A stretch of DNA of 64,000 nt from Gemmatimonadota bacterium (GCA_041390105.1 JAWKQO010000002.1:372001-436000), one strand, 5' to 3'. Positions 33,113 through 42,242 are shown, counted from the first letter of the stretch. Made by a program: numbers and translations. Notes: generated by a model not told the origin, from the sequence alone.

Positions 33113-34246
33113 TCAGGCCGACCGGAAAAGCGCTTCTGGTGCGGAAAGTGATTCCTCTTCGCGCTCCAACACTGCGCGGTACGCATCCAGGTGGAGCGAG
33201 ACGCTGCGGTCAGAGCCGAACGTCTTGGTGACGTACGCTCGCCCCAACTCGCCTCGCGTCCTCCAGCGGTCGTTTTCCAGCAGGTGGGTCAGGCCTTCGG
33301 CCAGGCCGTCCTCAGGCGCCTTCGCGCCGAAGTTCGATGCAAAGTCGTCCGGGTCGATCGAGCTCAGGATCGCGGTGCCGTGGGCGGCCGCGTCCAGAAA
33401 GGATGCGGGTAGGCCGGTTCGATGCGCCGGGTTGACCAGGATCCAGCTCCTGGAAAGCAGGTCTTGGTACTCGGCGGAGAACGGGTCGACGGGGGGACGG
33501 AGCTCCAGGTTGGGCACGTGGTCCCACGCCCGCTGGATGCGCTCGGTCTCACTCGCGTCCGATGCCGAGCCGGCAGCGATGAACTGCACGTTGGGAAAGC
33601 GAAGCGCCAGCTCGAAGAAGGCCTCGGGGCGCTTCTCCGAATCCCAGCGGTCCAGCATGAAGACCGTCGGGCGCGGTGCCTTCACCAGGGCGGACGGGAC
33701 CTCGATGGGGCGCGGCAAGAAGGCAGGGACCTCAGCGAGCCCGTAGAGCTGCCGGACGGTTTCCCCGATGTGGCGCGCACCGATGACTCTGAGGTCGGCC
33801 GAACGCACGGCGTTGCGCACCCGTCGACCCAGTCGGTAGTAGCGTCGATTCAGCCAGCGGCTGAGCGAGACCGGCTCGCTGCGTGGCGCCCCGATGCAAG
33901 GCCCATCCAGGGTCGGGTCCAGCAACGTGACGACGTGGCGTCGCGCCGGGCGGGCTCGCTGCGCGAAATACGTGAGCAGTGAGGGATCGATCGAGTGATA
34001 GACATCGGCGTCGATCTCACGCAGCCATCGGTACGCCTCGGCCGGACGCGCGCTGGGGAATGAGAACACCTCGATGCCGTCGAGCTCGGCGCGCTCGGGC
34101 TGGTCCGGCTGGCGTGGGACCACCGCGGTCACGCGGACACCTTCGGCGGTGAGCGCGCGCCCGAGGGCGCGGCTGGCGCGCCCGAAGCCGCACCCGCTCT
34201 GGCACCCCCAGCCGTGAAACTCGAGGGTGACGAGACAGACGTTCAC
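33113..34246 (-). CDS. GT-B glycosyltransferase (family 1/4-like)
   Basis: A 377-residue GT-B enzyme. The N-terminal Rossmann domain begins NVCLVTLEFHGWGCQSGCG. The C-terminal domain has PTVFMLDRWDSEKRPEAF and the nucleotide-sugar site region VNPAHRTGLPASFLDAAAHGTAILSS, in which the usual E-G of family 4 is replaced by T-G-L-P. Start GTG 34246 lies inside a perfect 14-bp inverted repeat that would hide both start codon and leader in a hairpin. Probably acts on surface polysaccharide; neighbours give no hint of acceptor. Confidence 0.82.
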   Translation of the reverse strand: MNVCLVTLEFHGWGCQSGCGFGRASRALGRALTAEGVRVTAVVPRQPDQPERAELDGIEVFSFPSARPAEAYRWLREIDADVYHSIDPSLLTYFAQRARPARRHVVTLLDPTLDGPCIGAPRSEPVSLSRWLNRRYYRLGRRVRNAVRSADLRVIGARHIGETVRQLYGLAEVPAFLPRPIEVPSALVKAPRPTVFMLDRWDSEKRPEAFFELALRFPNVQFIAAGSASDASETERIQRAWDHVPNLELRPPVDPFSAEYQDLLSRSWILVNPAHRTGLPASFLDAAAHGTAILSSIDPDDFASNFGAKAPEDGLAEGLTHLLENDRWRTRGELGRAYVTKTFGSDRSVSLHLDAYRAVLEREEESLSAPEALFRSA

Positions 34247-34259
34247 TGTCTCGTCACCC
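34225..34259 (-). promoter_or_regulatory. perfect 14-bp inverted repeat across the glycosyltransferase start codon
   Basis: GGGTGACGAGACAG (34225-34238 on plus) is repeated inverted at 34246-34259 with a 7-base spacer. In the minus-strand transcript the leader, including the only GGGTGA-type ribosome site and the first base of GTG 34246, would pair with codons 3-8. That could repress translation until the hairpin is melted or bound. A DNA operator is the alternative. Confidence 0.65.
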
Positions 34260-34737
34260 GGTCAGGTGGTGACCGACGCACGCCTCCGAGACCCACGTGT
34301 CGGGGTCGGGTGGAAAGTGTGAGCTCGAAGACGTGCGCGGTCATCGGTTCTTTCTGTGCTGTCCGACCGTAGTCGGGTTACGGCCACTCCATCGAACCTC
34401 GGGATTCGCAGCGGGACCAAGGTCTCGTCCACGACTCCGCTGGGCTCGACGTGCAGATCAGGGGTGCAAAGCGGGTGCCCCCTGCCGCGGGGGCGTGCCC
34501 ACGGTCGGATCCCGGGCCGGAGAGGACTTCTAAACCGTTGTACCACATACGGTTGAGTGACGCGATCCTGTGGGCGCCCCGTGTTGGAGCGGTCGTATCC
34601 TCGAGGTGTCCGGCCGTGGCGATGATGCATCTTCGCCACGAGCTTCCACCGCACTCGGGCCCGAAACCGGCCCCTTCCCGACCGCGTAGAGAGCGGTGGG
34701 CGGACCGTCCCGCCCGCACACCACAGGGAGTCGTCCG
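34260..34737. other. intergenic region without a recognised gene
   Basis: About 480 bp between the divergent glycosyltransferase and small membrane protein genes. Base composition is slightly less GC-rich than the genes. A 6-bp inverted pair AACCGT/ACGGTT (34533-34538 and 34549-34554, 10-base spacer) could be an operator. Overlapping short open frames show no initiation site or family likeness. Probably holds two divergent promoters. Confidence 0.5.
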
Positions 34738-35049
34738 ATGGACTGGGAAATCATCGCTCCGATGGTCGTCTCGATCCTCCTCATCCTCACCACCGGTGGG
34801 GTGCTGATCCTTCGACCGGTCCTGAAGCCCCTGGTCCGCCTCTTCGAGGCGATGATCCGCGAGAAGGAACGGACCTCGGCTCCCGAGCTCGGCCGGATCC
34901 GCGAACTCCTGGAGAACATGGACGCGCGCATGTCGCTGCTCGAGGAGCGCCAGCAATTCTACGAGGCTTTGCGGCGCCCCGACCGAACCGAGCTGGAGAG
35001 CGATCCGGTGGCGGGCGCGCTGCCGAGGGCGTCCGAAGGGCGCCGCTGA
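34738..35049 (+). CDS. small membrane-anchored coiled-coil protein
   Basis: A 103-residue protein, ATG 34738 with GGGAG 7 bases upstream. Residues about 5-26 (IIAPMVVSILLILTTGGVLI) are one membrane helix, and residues 45-75 (GRIRELLENMDARMSLLEER) form an amphipathic coiled coil. The C-terminal tail is acidic/polar. This layout resembles envelope-stress PspB-like proteins, but there is no clear family match. Confidence 0.7.
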   Translation: MDWEIIAPMVVSILLILTTGGVLILRPVLKPLVRLFEAMIREKERTSAPELGRIRELLENMDARMSLLEERQQFYEALRRPDRTELESDPVAGALPRASEGRR

Positions 35050-35248
35050 GGGTCGTTCGCCGCGCTGCCGACGGGCCGAGAGCGCCCGGCTGCGGCGGAT
35101 CCGCCGGGCCCCACCCTGGATGGCACCCTCCGTCCAGAGGCCGTATGCTCACCCGGACCCGCGAAGCGATGGGCCGGGCCCGCATCCGACGGGTGCCGCT
35201 GCCCGGGCTCGCACGCCCGCAGTCGACCCCGGATCAGGAGCCCCGTCC

Positions 35249-38215
35249 GTGCGCCACCGTCCCACGCGCCCTGGAAGCCCCCGCACCCGCGCTCTACTCG
35301 CCCTCTGGATGCTGGGAGCCGGTTCGGCTCCCCTCCTGGCCCAGACCCCGATCAGCAGCGCCGACCTGGCCGATCTGAGGCCACGTTCCATCGGCCCCGC
35401 CACGACCGGCGGACGGGTACACGACATCGAGGCAGTGCCCGACGACCCGTCCACCCTCTACGTGGCCGCGGCCTCGGGTGGTCTCTGGAAATCCACCAAC
35501 CGCGCCCACACCTGGGTCAACGTCTTCGATACGATGGCGGTGAGCACGTTTGGCGACGTTGCCTTGGCGCCGTCGAACCCGGACATCGTCTACGCGGGCA
35601 CGGGTGAGCAGAACAACCGCCAGAGCAGCTCCTGGGGGAACGGCGTCTACCGTTCGGACGATGGCGGGAAGAGCTGGCGCCACCTCGGACTGTCCGAGAC
35701 CCGCCACATCGGCAAGGTGGAGATCCACCCGAGCAACCCGGACATCGCGTGGGTGGCGGCCGTGGGGAACCTCTGGGCGGCCTCTCCGGAACGCGGTGTG
35801 TTCATGACCCGGGATGGCGGCCGCACCTGGGAGAAGACCTTGTATGTCGATGAGTACACGGGGGCGATCGACCTCGTGCTCGACGCCTCCAATCCGGATG
35901 TGCTCTACGCCGCCACCTATCAGCGTCTCCGTCGCGCCTGGGGCTTCAACGGTGGGGGACCGGGGAGCGCGATCCACAAGAGCACCGATGGTGGGCGCAC
36001 CTGGACGAAGCTCGGCAATGGGATTCCTGCGGAGGACCTGGGTCGGATCGGGCTCGCGATCAGCCGCTCCAACCCCAGGGTGCTGAACGCCCTGATCGAA
36101 ACCGCGGACCGGCAGACCACCGGAACCTACCGCACCGAGGACGGAGGTCAGAGCTGGACCCGCGTGAGCGGTCTGAACGGCCGCCCGATGTACTACTCCG
36201 AGATCTTCATCGATCCGACCGACGAGAACGTCGTCTACTCGCTGGCCACGGAGTCGAGCGTGAGCATGGATGGGGGGCGCACCTGGCGCCAGATCGCGGA
36301 CGCCCCCACGTACGACGTGGGGGTGCATGCGGACCACCACGCCCTCTGGATCGACCCCAACGATCCCGAGCACCTCTACCTGGGAGGAGATGCCGGACTG
36401 CACGAGACGTATGATCGGGGCGTGAGCTTTCGGAAGCTGAACAACTTCCCGATCGCCCAGTTCTACAACGTCGCCGTGGATATGAGGGACCCCTACTGGG
36501 TGTACGGCGGATTGCAGGACAACCACTCGTTCTTCGGACCGTCGGAGACCCGGCGCTGGGCCGGCATCCTGAACGACGACTGGATGCAGAGTGGGTTCGG
36601 CGACGGCATGTACTGGCAGGCCGATCCACGCGACCCCCGCTACACGTACGGGAGCTCCAACGGGGGAAGCCACTTCCGGTATGACGCCATCACGGGGGAC
36701 ATGCTGGACATCAGCCCCGAGCCTGCGATCGGTGAGGAGCCCTACCGTTTCGACTGGACGTCGCCGTCCCTGCTCTCCCAGCACGACCCGGACGTGCTCT
36801 ACGTGGCGGGCAATCGGCTCTTCATCTCCCGGGACCGCGGTGAGTCCTGGGAGCGCACCGAGGATCTCAGCCGCCAGATCGACCGCGACCGCCTCGAGCT
36901 GATGGGGGTGCGGGGCGCCGACCTTCGCATCTCGGCCAACGACGGGACGACGAGCTTCGGGGAGGCCACCACGTTGAGCGAGTCGCCGCTCGACCCCGCC
37001 GTGCTCTGGGTCGGCTTCGACGATGGCAATCTACAGGTGACGAGGGACGGCGGGCGCACCTGGTCGGAGGTCTCGCGCAACGTGCGGGGCGTGGCCGACG
37101 GCACGTACGTGAGTCGCGTCACCGCCTCGGCGCGAGGCTTGGGCGTGGCCTTTGCCACCTTCGACGGGCATCGCGACGGGGACTTCCGGCCCTATGTCTT
37201 CCGTACGGACGACTTCGGTGCCACCTGGGTAGCCCTGCACGCGGGGCTGCCTGCGCTTGGTGCGGCCAACGTGATCGTGGAGCACCCCGACAACCCCGAC
37301 CTGCTGTTCCTCGGAACGGAGAGTGCGCTGTTCACCAGCAGCGACGCCGGGGCCCACTGGGCGAAGATGCCCAACCTACCCACGACCGCGTACGACGACG
37401 TGCTGATCCACCCCCGGGAGAAGGACCTGGTGATCGGGACGCATGGGCGAGGGATCTGGATCCTGGACGACACACGCCCCTTGGTCGAGTGGGGACATGC
37501 CGGGCGGCCGGCGCACCTGTTCTCCATCGCAACGGCGACCATCAAGAACTACAAGAAGGACACCTCTTACCGGGCCAACGCCGAGTTCGCGGGCGAGAAC
37601 CCGCCGGATGGCGCGCTCATCACGTACAAGCTCGACGCGGGGAGCGGGCCAGCCGTGCTGCGCATCGCACGCGGTCACCAGGTGATCCGCACGCTTACGG
37701 TTCCGGGCGAAGCGGGGACGCACCGCATCAACTGGGACCTCCGTCATGCTCGGGCAGGTTCGGAAGACGTCTGGACGAGGCACACCGCTCCGGGCTTGGC
37801 GCGCCCCATCGAGGAGCGCGGGCCCTACGTCGCGCCCGGCCGCTACACGCTCACGTTGGAGGCGCGGGGGGTACAGTCGTCGCAGACGCTGGATGTGCTG
37901 GGCGACCCTGAGATGGCGGTCACACAGGCGCAGTACGAGGCACGCGAGCGCTTCCTGCTCGATCTGTTGGCGTTCAGCGACGAGGTGCGGGAGGCGATGC
38001 GCACGGCCGGGGTGCAGGGTGGCGGCTTCGGGCGGCCCCAAGGCTCCCCGAACGATCCCGCCAATCGCCTGCGCGCCGTGTTCCGCACCGTGCAGGGCGT
38101 CTACGGCGCGCTGAACGGTGGTCAGGTGAGACCCGGCACGCTCTACCCGCCCACAGCAGCGCAGCGCGAGGCGGTGGCGGACGCGAAGCGGGTGTTCGCG
38201 GAACTGCGTCGGTAG
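35249..38215 (+). CDS. VPS10/BNR-repeat exported glycosyl hydrolase-like protein
   Basis: A 988-residue exported protein. GTG 35249 with CAGGAG 8 bases upstream gives a clean Sec signal (TRALLALWMLGAGS ending LLAQ). The mature part is a large beta-propeller with at least seven BNR/Asp-box repeats of the type S/T-x-D-x-G-x-x-W, for example SDDGGKSWRHL, TRDGGRTWEK, STDGGRTWTK, TEDGGQSWTR and SRDRGESWER. The C-terminal domain has GTHRINWDLRH and a FlgD-like tail. Such proteins are annotated as sialidase/sortilin-like, but catalytic residues of sialidases are not evident. Frequent in Gemmatimonadota-like genomes; function unknown. Confidence 0.85.
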   Translation: MRHRPTRPGSPRTRALLALWMLGAGSAPLLAQTPISSADLADLRPRSIGPATTGGRVHDIEAVPDDPSTLYVAAASGGLWKSTNRAHTWVNVFDTMAVSTFGDVALAPSNPDIVYAGTGEQNNRQSSSWGNGVYRSDDGGKSWRHLGLSETRHIGKVEIHPSNPDIAWVAAVGNLWAASPERGVFMTRDGGRTWEKTLYVDEYTGAIDLVLDASNPDVLYAATYQRLRRAWGFNGGGPGSAIHKSTDGGRTWTKLGNGIPAEDLGRIGLAISRSNPRVLNALIETADRQTTGTYRTEDGGQSWTRVSGLNGRPMYYSEIFIDPTDENVVYSLATESSVSMDGGRTWRQIADAPTYDVGVHADHHALWIDPNDPEHLYLGGDAGLHETYDRGVSFRKLNNFPIAQFYNVAVDMRDPYWVYGGLQDNHSFFGPSETRRWAGILNDDWMQSGFGDGMYWQADPRDPRYTYGSSNGGSHFRYDAITGDMLDISPEPAIGEEPYRFDWTSPSLLSQHDPDVLYVAGNRLFISRDRGESWERTEDLSRQIDRDRLELMGVRGADLRISANDGTTSFGEATTLSESPLDPAVLWVGFDDGNLQVTRDGGRTWSEVSRNVRGVADGTYVSRVTASARGLGVAFATFDGHRDGDFRPYVFRTDDFGATWVALHAGLPALGAANVIVEHPDNPDLLFLGTESALFTSSDAGAHWAKMPNLPTTAYDDVLIHPREKDLVIGTHGRGIWILDDTRPLVEWGHAGRPAHLFSIATATIKNYKKDTSYRANAEFAGENPPDGALITYKLDAGSGPAVLRIARGHQVIRTLTVPGEAGTHRINWDLRHARAGSEDVWTRHTAPGLARPIEERGPYVAPGRYTLTLEARGVQSSQTLDVLGDPEMAVTQAQYEARERFLLDLLAFSDEVREAMRTAGVQGGGFGRPQGSPNDPANRLRAVFRTVQGVYGALNGGQVRPGTLYPPTAAQREAVADAKRVFAELRR

Positions 38216-38279
38216 ACACGACGCGCGCGGGTCCGGCGGCCGTGCTCGCCTACGGCCGCCGGAACGCGCCTCCCGCCTC

Positions 38280-39407
38280 TCACCGGTCCAGCGGGGACCC
38301 TTCCAACAGCCCTTCCAGCCGGGGTGCCTCCGATCCGTGCGCGGTGCACAGCGCGTAGGTGCTCTCCCCGCTGCCATACAGGGCGACACCTGCGTGCCGC
38401 CCCTGTGCATCGATCACGAAGAAGCGGATGTCGAAGGCGGGCAGGCCGCGATCGTTGAGCAACCGACTCTCCACGGTGTTTTCCTGGATCCGCCTCAACG
38501 CGAACATGCCAGCGTCCTTCGGGTGCATCCCCTGTCGGAGCTGCTCGACGATGAGGAAGGACGAGAGGTTGTAGAGGTTGGCCTCCCCGCGCCCGGTGGA
38601 CCCGGCGGCCCCCACGCCGTCGGCGACGTAGAGCCCCGCTCCCAGAATCGGTGAATCGCCGACTCGTCCGGGGATCTTCCACGCGAGGCCGCTGGTCGTG
38701 GTGACGCCGCACAGGGAGCCGTCCGGGCCCAGGCCGTTGCAGTTGATCGTGCCCCAGAACGAATCGCCGTCCAGGAGTCCCTCGCGCACCATGTCGAGAC
38801 CCGCCTCGTAGCCCACCCGCCTGCGCGATTCCGGATCGGGATAGTGCTCGGGATCCACCCGGCGCTTCCACTCCAACCACAGTGCCCGGGATCGCTCGGT
38901 GTTCAGGTCCTCCTCGACGGTGAAGCCGAGCTTGCGCGCGAACTCCTGCGCGCCCCGGCCCACGAGAAGGTGGTGGTCGGTCAGCTCCATGACGGCCTTG
39001 GCCACCTTGGACGGCGTGCGGATGCCCTCCAGCGCGGCCACGCCTCCCGCTTGTCTGCGCGGCCCGTGCATGCAGGAGGCGTCCAGTTGGACCACGCCCA
39101 ACTCGTTGGGAAGGCCGCCGTAGCCGATTCCCGTTTCCTCGGGATCGAGTTCTGGGATGTTGACCCCGGCGATCAGGGCGTCGAGAACGTCTTCTCCCCG
39201 CTCGATGCGGAGGAACGCCTCTTCCACGGCGTTACGCGGCCCTCCGTTCTTGAACTTGTAGCCGCTGGAATCCGCGATGACGATCGGATCCACCGCGCGA
39301 CGCACGAGCACCTCGGGCGCTTTCCGTTCGTGCGCATAGGGTGTGGTCGGAAGCGCAGCTCCCAGACCGAGAGCGGTGGTCGAAGTGAGAAAGGTTCTGC
39401 GCCGCAT
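38280..39407 (-). CDS. Tat-exported N4-(beta-N-acetylglucosaminyl)-L-asparaginase-like Ntn hydrolase
   Basis: A 375-residue Ntn hydrolase. ATG 39407 has GGAGA upstream. The N-terminus MRRRTFLTSTTALGLGA is a Tat signal with RRxFL. By alignment to human aspartylglucosaminidase, the nucleophile exposed by self-cleavage is T220 in WGTINCNG, and the substrate loop is GRVGDSP, followed by GAGLYVADG. The residue before the nucleophile is Gly, not Asp, as in bacterial isoaspartyl peptidases. It would cleave GlcNAc-Asn or isoaspartyl bonds in the periplasm. Confidence 0.88.
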   Translation of the reverse strand: MRRRTFLTSTTALGLGAALPTTPYAHERKAPEVLVRRAVDPIVIADSSGYKFKNGGPRNAVEEAFLRIERGEDVLDALIAGVNIPELDPEETGIGYGGLPNELGVVQLDASCMHGPRRQAGGVAALEGIRTPSKVAKAVMELTDHHLLVGRGAQEFARKLGFTVEEDLNTERSRALWLEWKRRVDPEHYPDPESRRRVGYEAGLDMVREGLLDGDSFWGTINCNGLGPDGSLCGVTTTSGLAWKIPGRVGDSPILGAGLYVADGVGAAGSTGRGEANLYNLSSFLIVEQLRQGMHPKDAGMFALRRIQENTVESRLLNDRGLPAFDIRFFVIDAQGRHAGVALYGSGESTYALCTAHGSEAPRLEGLLEGSPLDR

Positions 39408-39572
39408 GGTCGTCTCCGTTCTGCCGGGGCCGTTCCCGGCATCATTGACGGAGGACGCAGGCGCGCACAACCCTGGATGGCTGACGCTGTGGCAGGGAAG
39501 CCATGTCGCGCACGTTCGGGGTGGCATGGTTCTGGGGCCCGTACAGGACCGTCCCTCCCGTGGGAAACAATG

Positions 39573-39595
39573 CCGGGCCCGCGGGTCGGGCCCGG
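39573..39595 (-). terminator. terminator after the lasso-type precursor gene
   Basis: CCGGGCCCG (39573-39581) pairs with CGGGCCCGG (39587-39595), loop 5 bases. On the minus strand ATTGTTTCCC follows. It lies about 35 bases after the precursor stop and suggests a transcript of that one small gene. Confidence 0.7.
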
Positions 39596-39628
39596 GGGAA
39601 CCTGCATCCCCCGAGCCCACGGCGGACG

Positions 39629-39796
39629 CTAGGAGCGCCCCCCGCCCTGGCCGCAGACAGGCAAGCCTGTACCGGTAACCGGGTCATACGCACCCGTGAC
39701 GGTACAGCCGTCCGACAGCACTCCGGCGCCCGACAACGTCAGGTTCCGGAAATCCCCCAGCTCCTTGAGAACTGGCTTTTGGTACGTCCCGCTCAC
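39629..39796 (-). CDS. lasso-type RiPP precursor peptide (orphan)
   Basis: A 55-residue peptide. GTG 39796 has a perfect AGGAGG 9 bases upstream, so it is really initiated here. Residues 5-20 (YQKPVLKELGDFRNLT) fit the lasso leader recognition motif YxxPxLxxxGxFxxxT exactly. If T20 is the conserved Thr at -2, the core starts at S22 and has Asp at position 8 (D29), correct for an 8-membered macrolactam; with Gly23 as first residue the acceptor would be at 7. The core is about 34 residues, long for a lasso peptide, with Cys31 and Cys48 that could form a disulfide. No leader-binding, transglutaminase-like or asparagine-synthetase-like lasso gene adjoins it. The nearest PqqD-like gene is 11 kb away. 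Confidence 0.8.
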   Translation of the reverse strand: MSGTYQKPVLKELGDFRNLTLSGAGVLSDGCTVTGAYDPVTGTGLPVCGQGGGRS

Positions 39797-39987
39797 GTGA
39801 TGAAACCTCCTGCTGAGCGTGGATGGGCGCCTCGAGACGGGGGGGGGCTGTCGTTGTCGTGCTGACGCAACCCACCCCGGACTCGCGGGCCGGTGCGCAG
39901 CTCGGGGCAATGGCCGTACCGCCCCCGCCTGGCGCCTCGGCCATGCGGGTCCCACCTTGCGACCCCCTTCCAGCGGAGGTGGCGAAC

Positions 39988-41745
39988 GTGGAAGCAGGAG
40001 CCTGGCGGACCCGCGTGGCTGGCGTGCTGGCGGGCCTGGGGACCCTGGCGCTCAGCCTGGCGCTGGCCGGGTCCTGCGCGCCTACGGGGCGCACGGCGGA
40101 CCTGGTCCTGACCAACGGGCATGTGGTGACCGCGGATGACGAGCGGCCCGAGGTGCAGGCCGTGGCGGTCTCCGGACACACGATCCTGGACGTGGGCTCC
40201 AACGAGGAAATGGCGGCCTACGTCGGGGACGGCACCGAGGTCGTCGATCTCCAGGGGCGACTCATGATCCCCGGCTTCATCGAGGGCCACGGTCATTTCC
40301 TGTCGCTGGGCCGCTCCCGGATGATCCTCGACCTCACCAGCGCGACCAGCTGGGACGAGATCGTGGCGATGGTGGCGGCCGCGGCCGAACGCGCCGCTCC
40401 TGGGGAATGGATCAACGGACGTGGCTGGCATCAAGAGAAGTGGACGTCGGTGCCGACGCCCAACGTGGATGGTGTTCCGCTTCACACGGCATTGAGCGCG
40501 GTCAGCCCCGACAACCCCGTACTGCTCGGACATGCCAGTGGCCACGCCGCGTTCGTCAACGCACGGGCGCTGGAGGCCGCGGGCATCGATGCGACTACGG
40601 CGGATCCCGCGGGAGGCACCATTGTGCGGGATGCGGCGGGCGAGGCGACGGGACTGCTGCGTGAAACCGCGCAGAGGCTGGTGAGTGGCGCGCAGGCGCG
40701 AGCGGAGTCGGGCCGCAGTGACGACGAGCGCGCCCGTGACTTCGCGGAGCGCGTACGGTTGGCCGGGGAGGAAGCGCTGGCCCACGGCGTCACCTCGTTC
40801 CACGACGCTGGATCCAGCTTCGCGGAGATCGAAGCGTTTCGACGAATGGACCGGGAAGGCACGCTGCCCGTCCGCCTGTACGTGATGGTCCGGCGCGAGT
40901 CCAACGAAGACATGGCCGCCCACCTCGCCGAGTACCGCGTCCTGCCGGAAGGGAACGGGCACCTGACGGTACGGGCCATCAAGCGGCAGATCGACGGCGC
41001 CCTCGGCTCGCACGGTGCCTGGCTGTTGGAGCCCTACGAAGACCTTCCCTCGTCGACGGGGCTGGTGCTGGAGGACGTCGAGGAGATCCGGCGCACGGCG
41101 GAGATCGCCATCCAGAACGGCTTCCAGGTCAACACCCACGCCATCGGGGACCGTGCCAATCGGGAAGTCCTCGACATCTACGAGGACGTCTTCGCGCGAA
41201 ACCCGACCGCCACCGACCTGCGCTGGCGCATCGAGCACGCGCAACACCTGCACCCGGACGACGTGCGGCGCTTCGCGGACCTTGGCGTGATCGCTTCCAT
41301 GCAGGGCGTGCACGCCACTTCGGACGGTCCCTGGATCCCCAGACGACTCGGGGAGTGGCGCTCACGCACCGGCGCCTATCTCTGGCGCTCGCTCATCGAC
41401 GCTGGTGTGGTCGTGACCAACGGCACCGATGTTCCGGTAGAACGCATCGATCCGGTTGCCAACTTCTATTCGAGCGTGTCGCGCATGACCGGCGAAGGAC
41501 AACGCTTCTATCCCGACCAGAAGATGACGCGCATGGAAGCGCTGCGGTCCTACACCATCAACAACGCCTTCGCTGAGTTCGCTGAGGACCGCAAAGGAAC
41601 GATCACCCCGGGGAAGCTCGCGGATCTGACCGTGCTCTCCGGCGACCTCATGACCCTCCCCGAGGAAGACATCCCCCACGCAAAGGTGGATCTGACGATC
41701 GTGGGAGGGGAGATCCGCTACCGGCGACCGGGAGCCGACCGATGA
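39988..41745 (+). CDS. amidohydrolase family 3 (YtcJ-like) lipoprotein
   Basis: A 585-residue lipoprotein. GTG 39988 is chosen because GGAGG lies 8 bases upstream; the lipobox ends ALAGSC (Cys30). The amidohydrolase core has the zinc motif H-x-H in FIEGHGHFLSLG, NTHAIGDRAN, RIEHAQHL and TNGTDVPVERIDP with the catalytic Asp. YtcJ-like enzymes hydrolyse N-acyl or cyclic amide bonds; substrate unknown. The RidA-like gene overlaps its stop by 4 bases, and the divergent lasso precursor lies 190 bp upstream. Confidence 0.88.
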   Translation: MEAGAWRTRVAGVLAGLGTLALSLALAGSCAPTGRTADLVLTNGHVVTADDERPEVQAVAVSGHTILDVGSNEEMAAYVGDGTEVVDLQGRLMIPGFIEGHGHFLSLGRSRMILDLTSATSWDEIVAMVAAAAERAAPGEWINGRGWHQEKWTSVPTPNVDGVPLHTALSAVSPDNPVLLGHASGHAAFVNARALEAAGIDATTADPAGGTIVRDAAGEATGLLRETAQRLVSGAQARAESGRSDDERARDFAERVRLAGEEALAHGVTSFHDAGSSFAEIEAFRRMDREGTLPVRLYVMVRRESNEDMAAHLAEYRVLPEGNGHLTVRAIKRQIDGALGSHGAWLLEPYEDLPSSTGLVLEDVEEIRRTAEIAIQNGFQVNTHAIGDRANREVLDIYEDVFARNPTATDLRWRIEHAQHLHPDDVRRFADLGVIASMQGVHATSDGPWIPRRLGEWRSRTGAYLWRSLIDAGVVVTNGTDVPVERIDPVANFYSSVSRMTGEGQRFYPDQKMTRMEALRSYTINNAFAEFAEDRKGTITPGKLADLTVLSGDLMTLPEEDIPHAKVDLTIVGGEIRYRRPGADR

Positions 41746-42227
41746 AGAACGCGGGTGCATTGCTCGCTGCGTGCGTGGTGTTGCTGGGGGCCTGCACCGT
41801 GGAGAGGCGGGAGGAGGTGCCCGGCGCCACGCGCACGCCCCCCCGCGCCGAAAAGGAGATCATCCAGGTTCCAGGCGTGGCTCGGCTGCCGGTGTTCTCT
41901 CCGGCGGTGCGCGTCGGCGAGCTGCTGTTCCTGTCCGGACAGATCGGCACGGCGGGAGGCGAGCTGAAGGTCGTGGACGGGGGCGTCGGTGCCGAGACGC
42001 GGCAGACCCTGGAGAACATCCGGGCCGTGCTGGCTGCCGCCGGTGCCACGATGGAAGACATCGTCAAATGTACGGTGTTCCTTGCCGACATCGCGGACTA
42101 CCCTGCGATGAACGAGGCCTACCTCGAGTTCTTTCCCTCCGATCCGCCGGCGCGCTCCGCCATGGCGGGCAGCGGGCTGGCGCTTGGTGCCCGCGTGGAG
42201 ATCGAGTGTATCGCGCGCGCGCCCTGA
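41742..42227 (+). CDS. RidA/YjgF-family lipoprotein
   Basis: A 161-residue protein. The start overlaps the amidohydrolase stop (ATGA). The signal ends in the lipobox LLGAC (Cys18), so the domain is exported. From residue 38 it is a RidA fold: AVRVGELLFLSGQIG, ETRQTLENIRAVLAAAG, and the catalytic-Arg block PARSAMAGSGLALGARVEIECIA. Cytoplasmic RidA hydrolyses reactive enamine/imine intermediates; an exported copy coupled to an amidohydrolase suggests a periplasmic imine or amine substrate. Confidence 0.88.
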   Translation: MKNAGALLAACVVLLGACTVERREEVPGATRTPPRAEKEIIQVPGVARLPVFSPAVRVGELLFLSGQIGTAGGELKVVDGGVGAETRQTLENIRAVLAAAGATMEDIVKCTVFLADIADYPAMNEAYLEFFPSDPPARSAMAGSGLALGARVEIECIARAP

Positions 42228-42242
42228 GCCAGCTCCGAATGC

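Noticed and set aside
35120..35248. N-terminal extension of the VPS10-like protein
   Set aside because: The extension has no signal-peptide character, and the GTG at 35249 has a good ribosome-binding site and gives a proper signal peptide.
38280..39407. Ntn hydrolase considered as the maturation or isopeptidase enzyme of the lasso-type peptide
   Set aside because: Lasso cyclases resemble asparagine synthetase and lasso isopeptidases resemble prolyl oligopeptidases; this enzyme is a Tat-exported glycosylasparaginase-like protein and lies beyond the terminator of the precursor gene.
39839..39847. Run of nine G in the divergent lasso/amidohydrolase promoter region considered as a phase-variation tract
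   Set aside because: A single tract without evidence of length change; noted only as possible.
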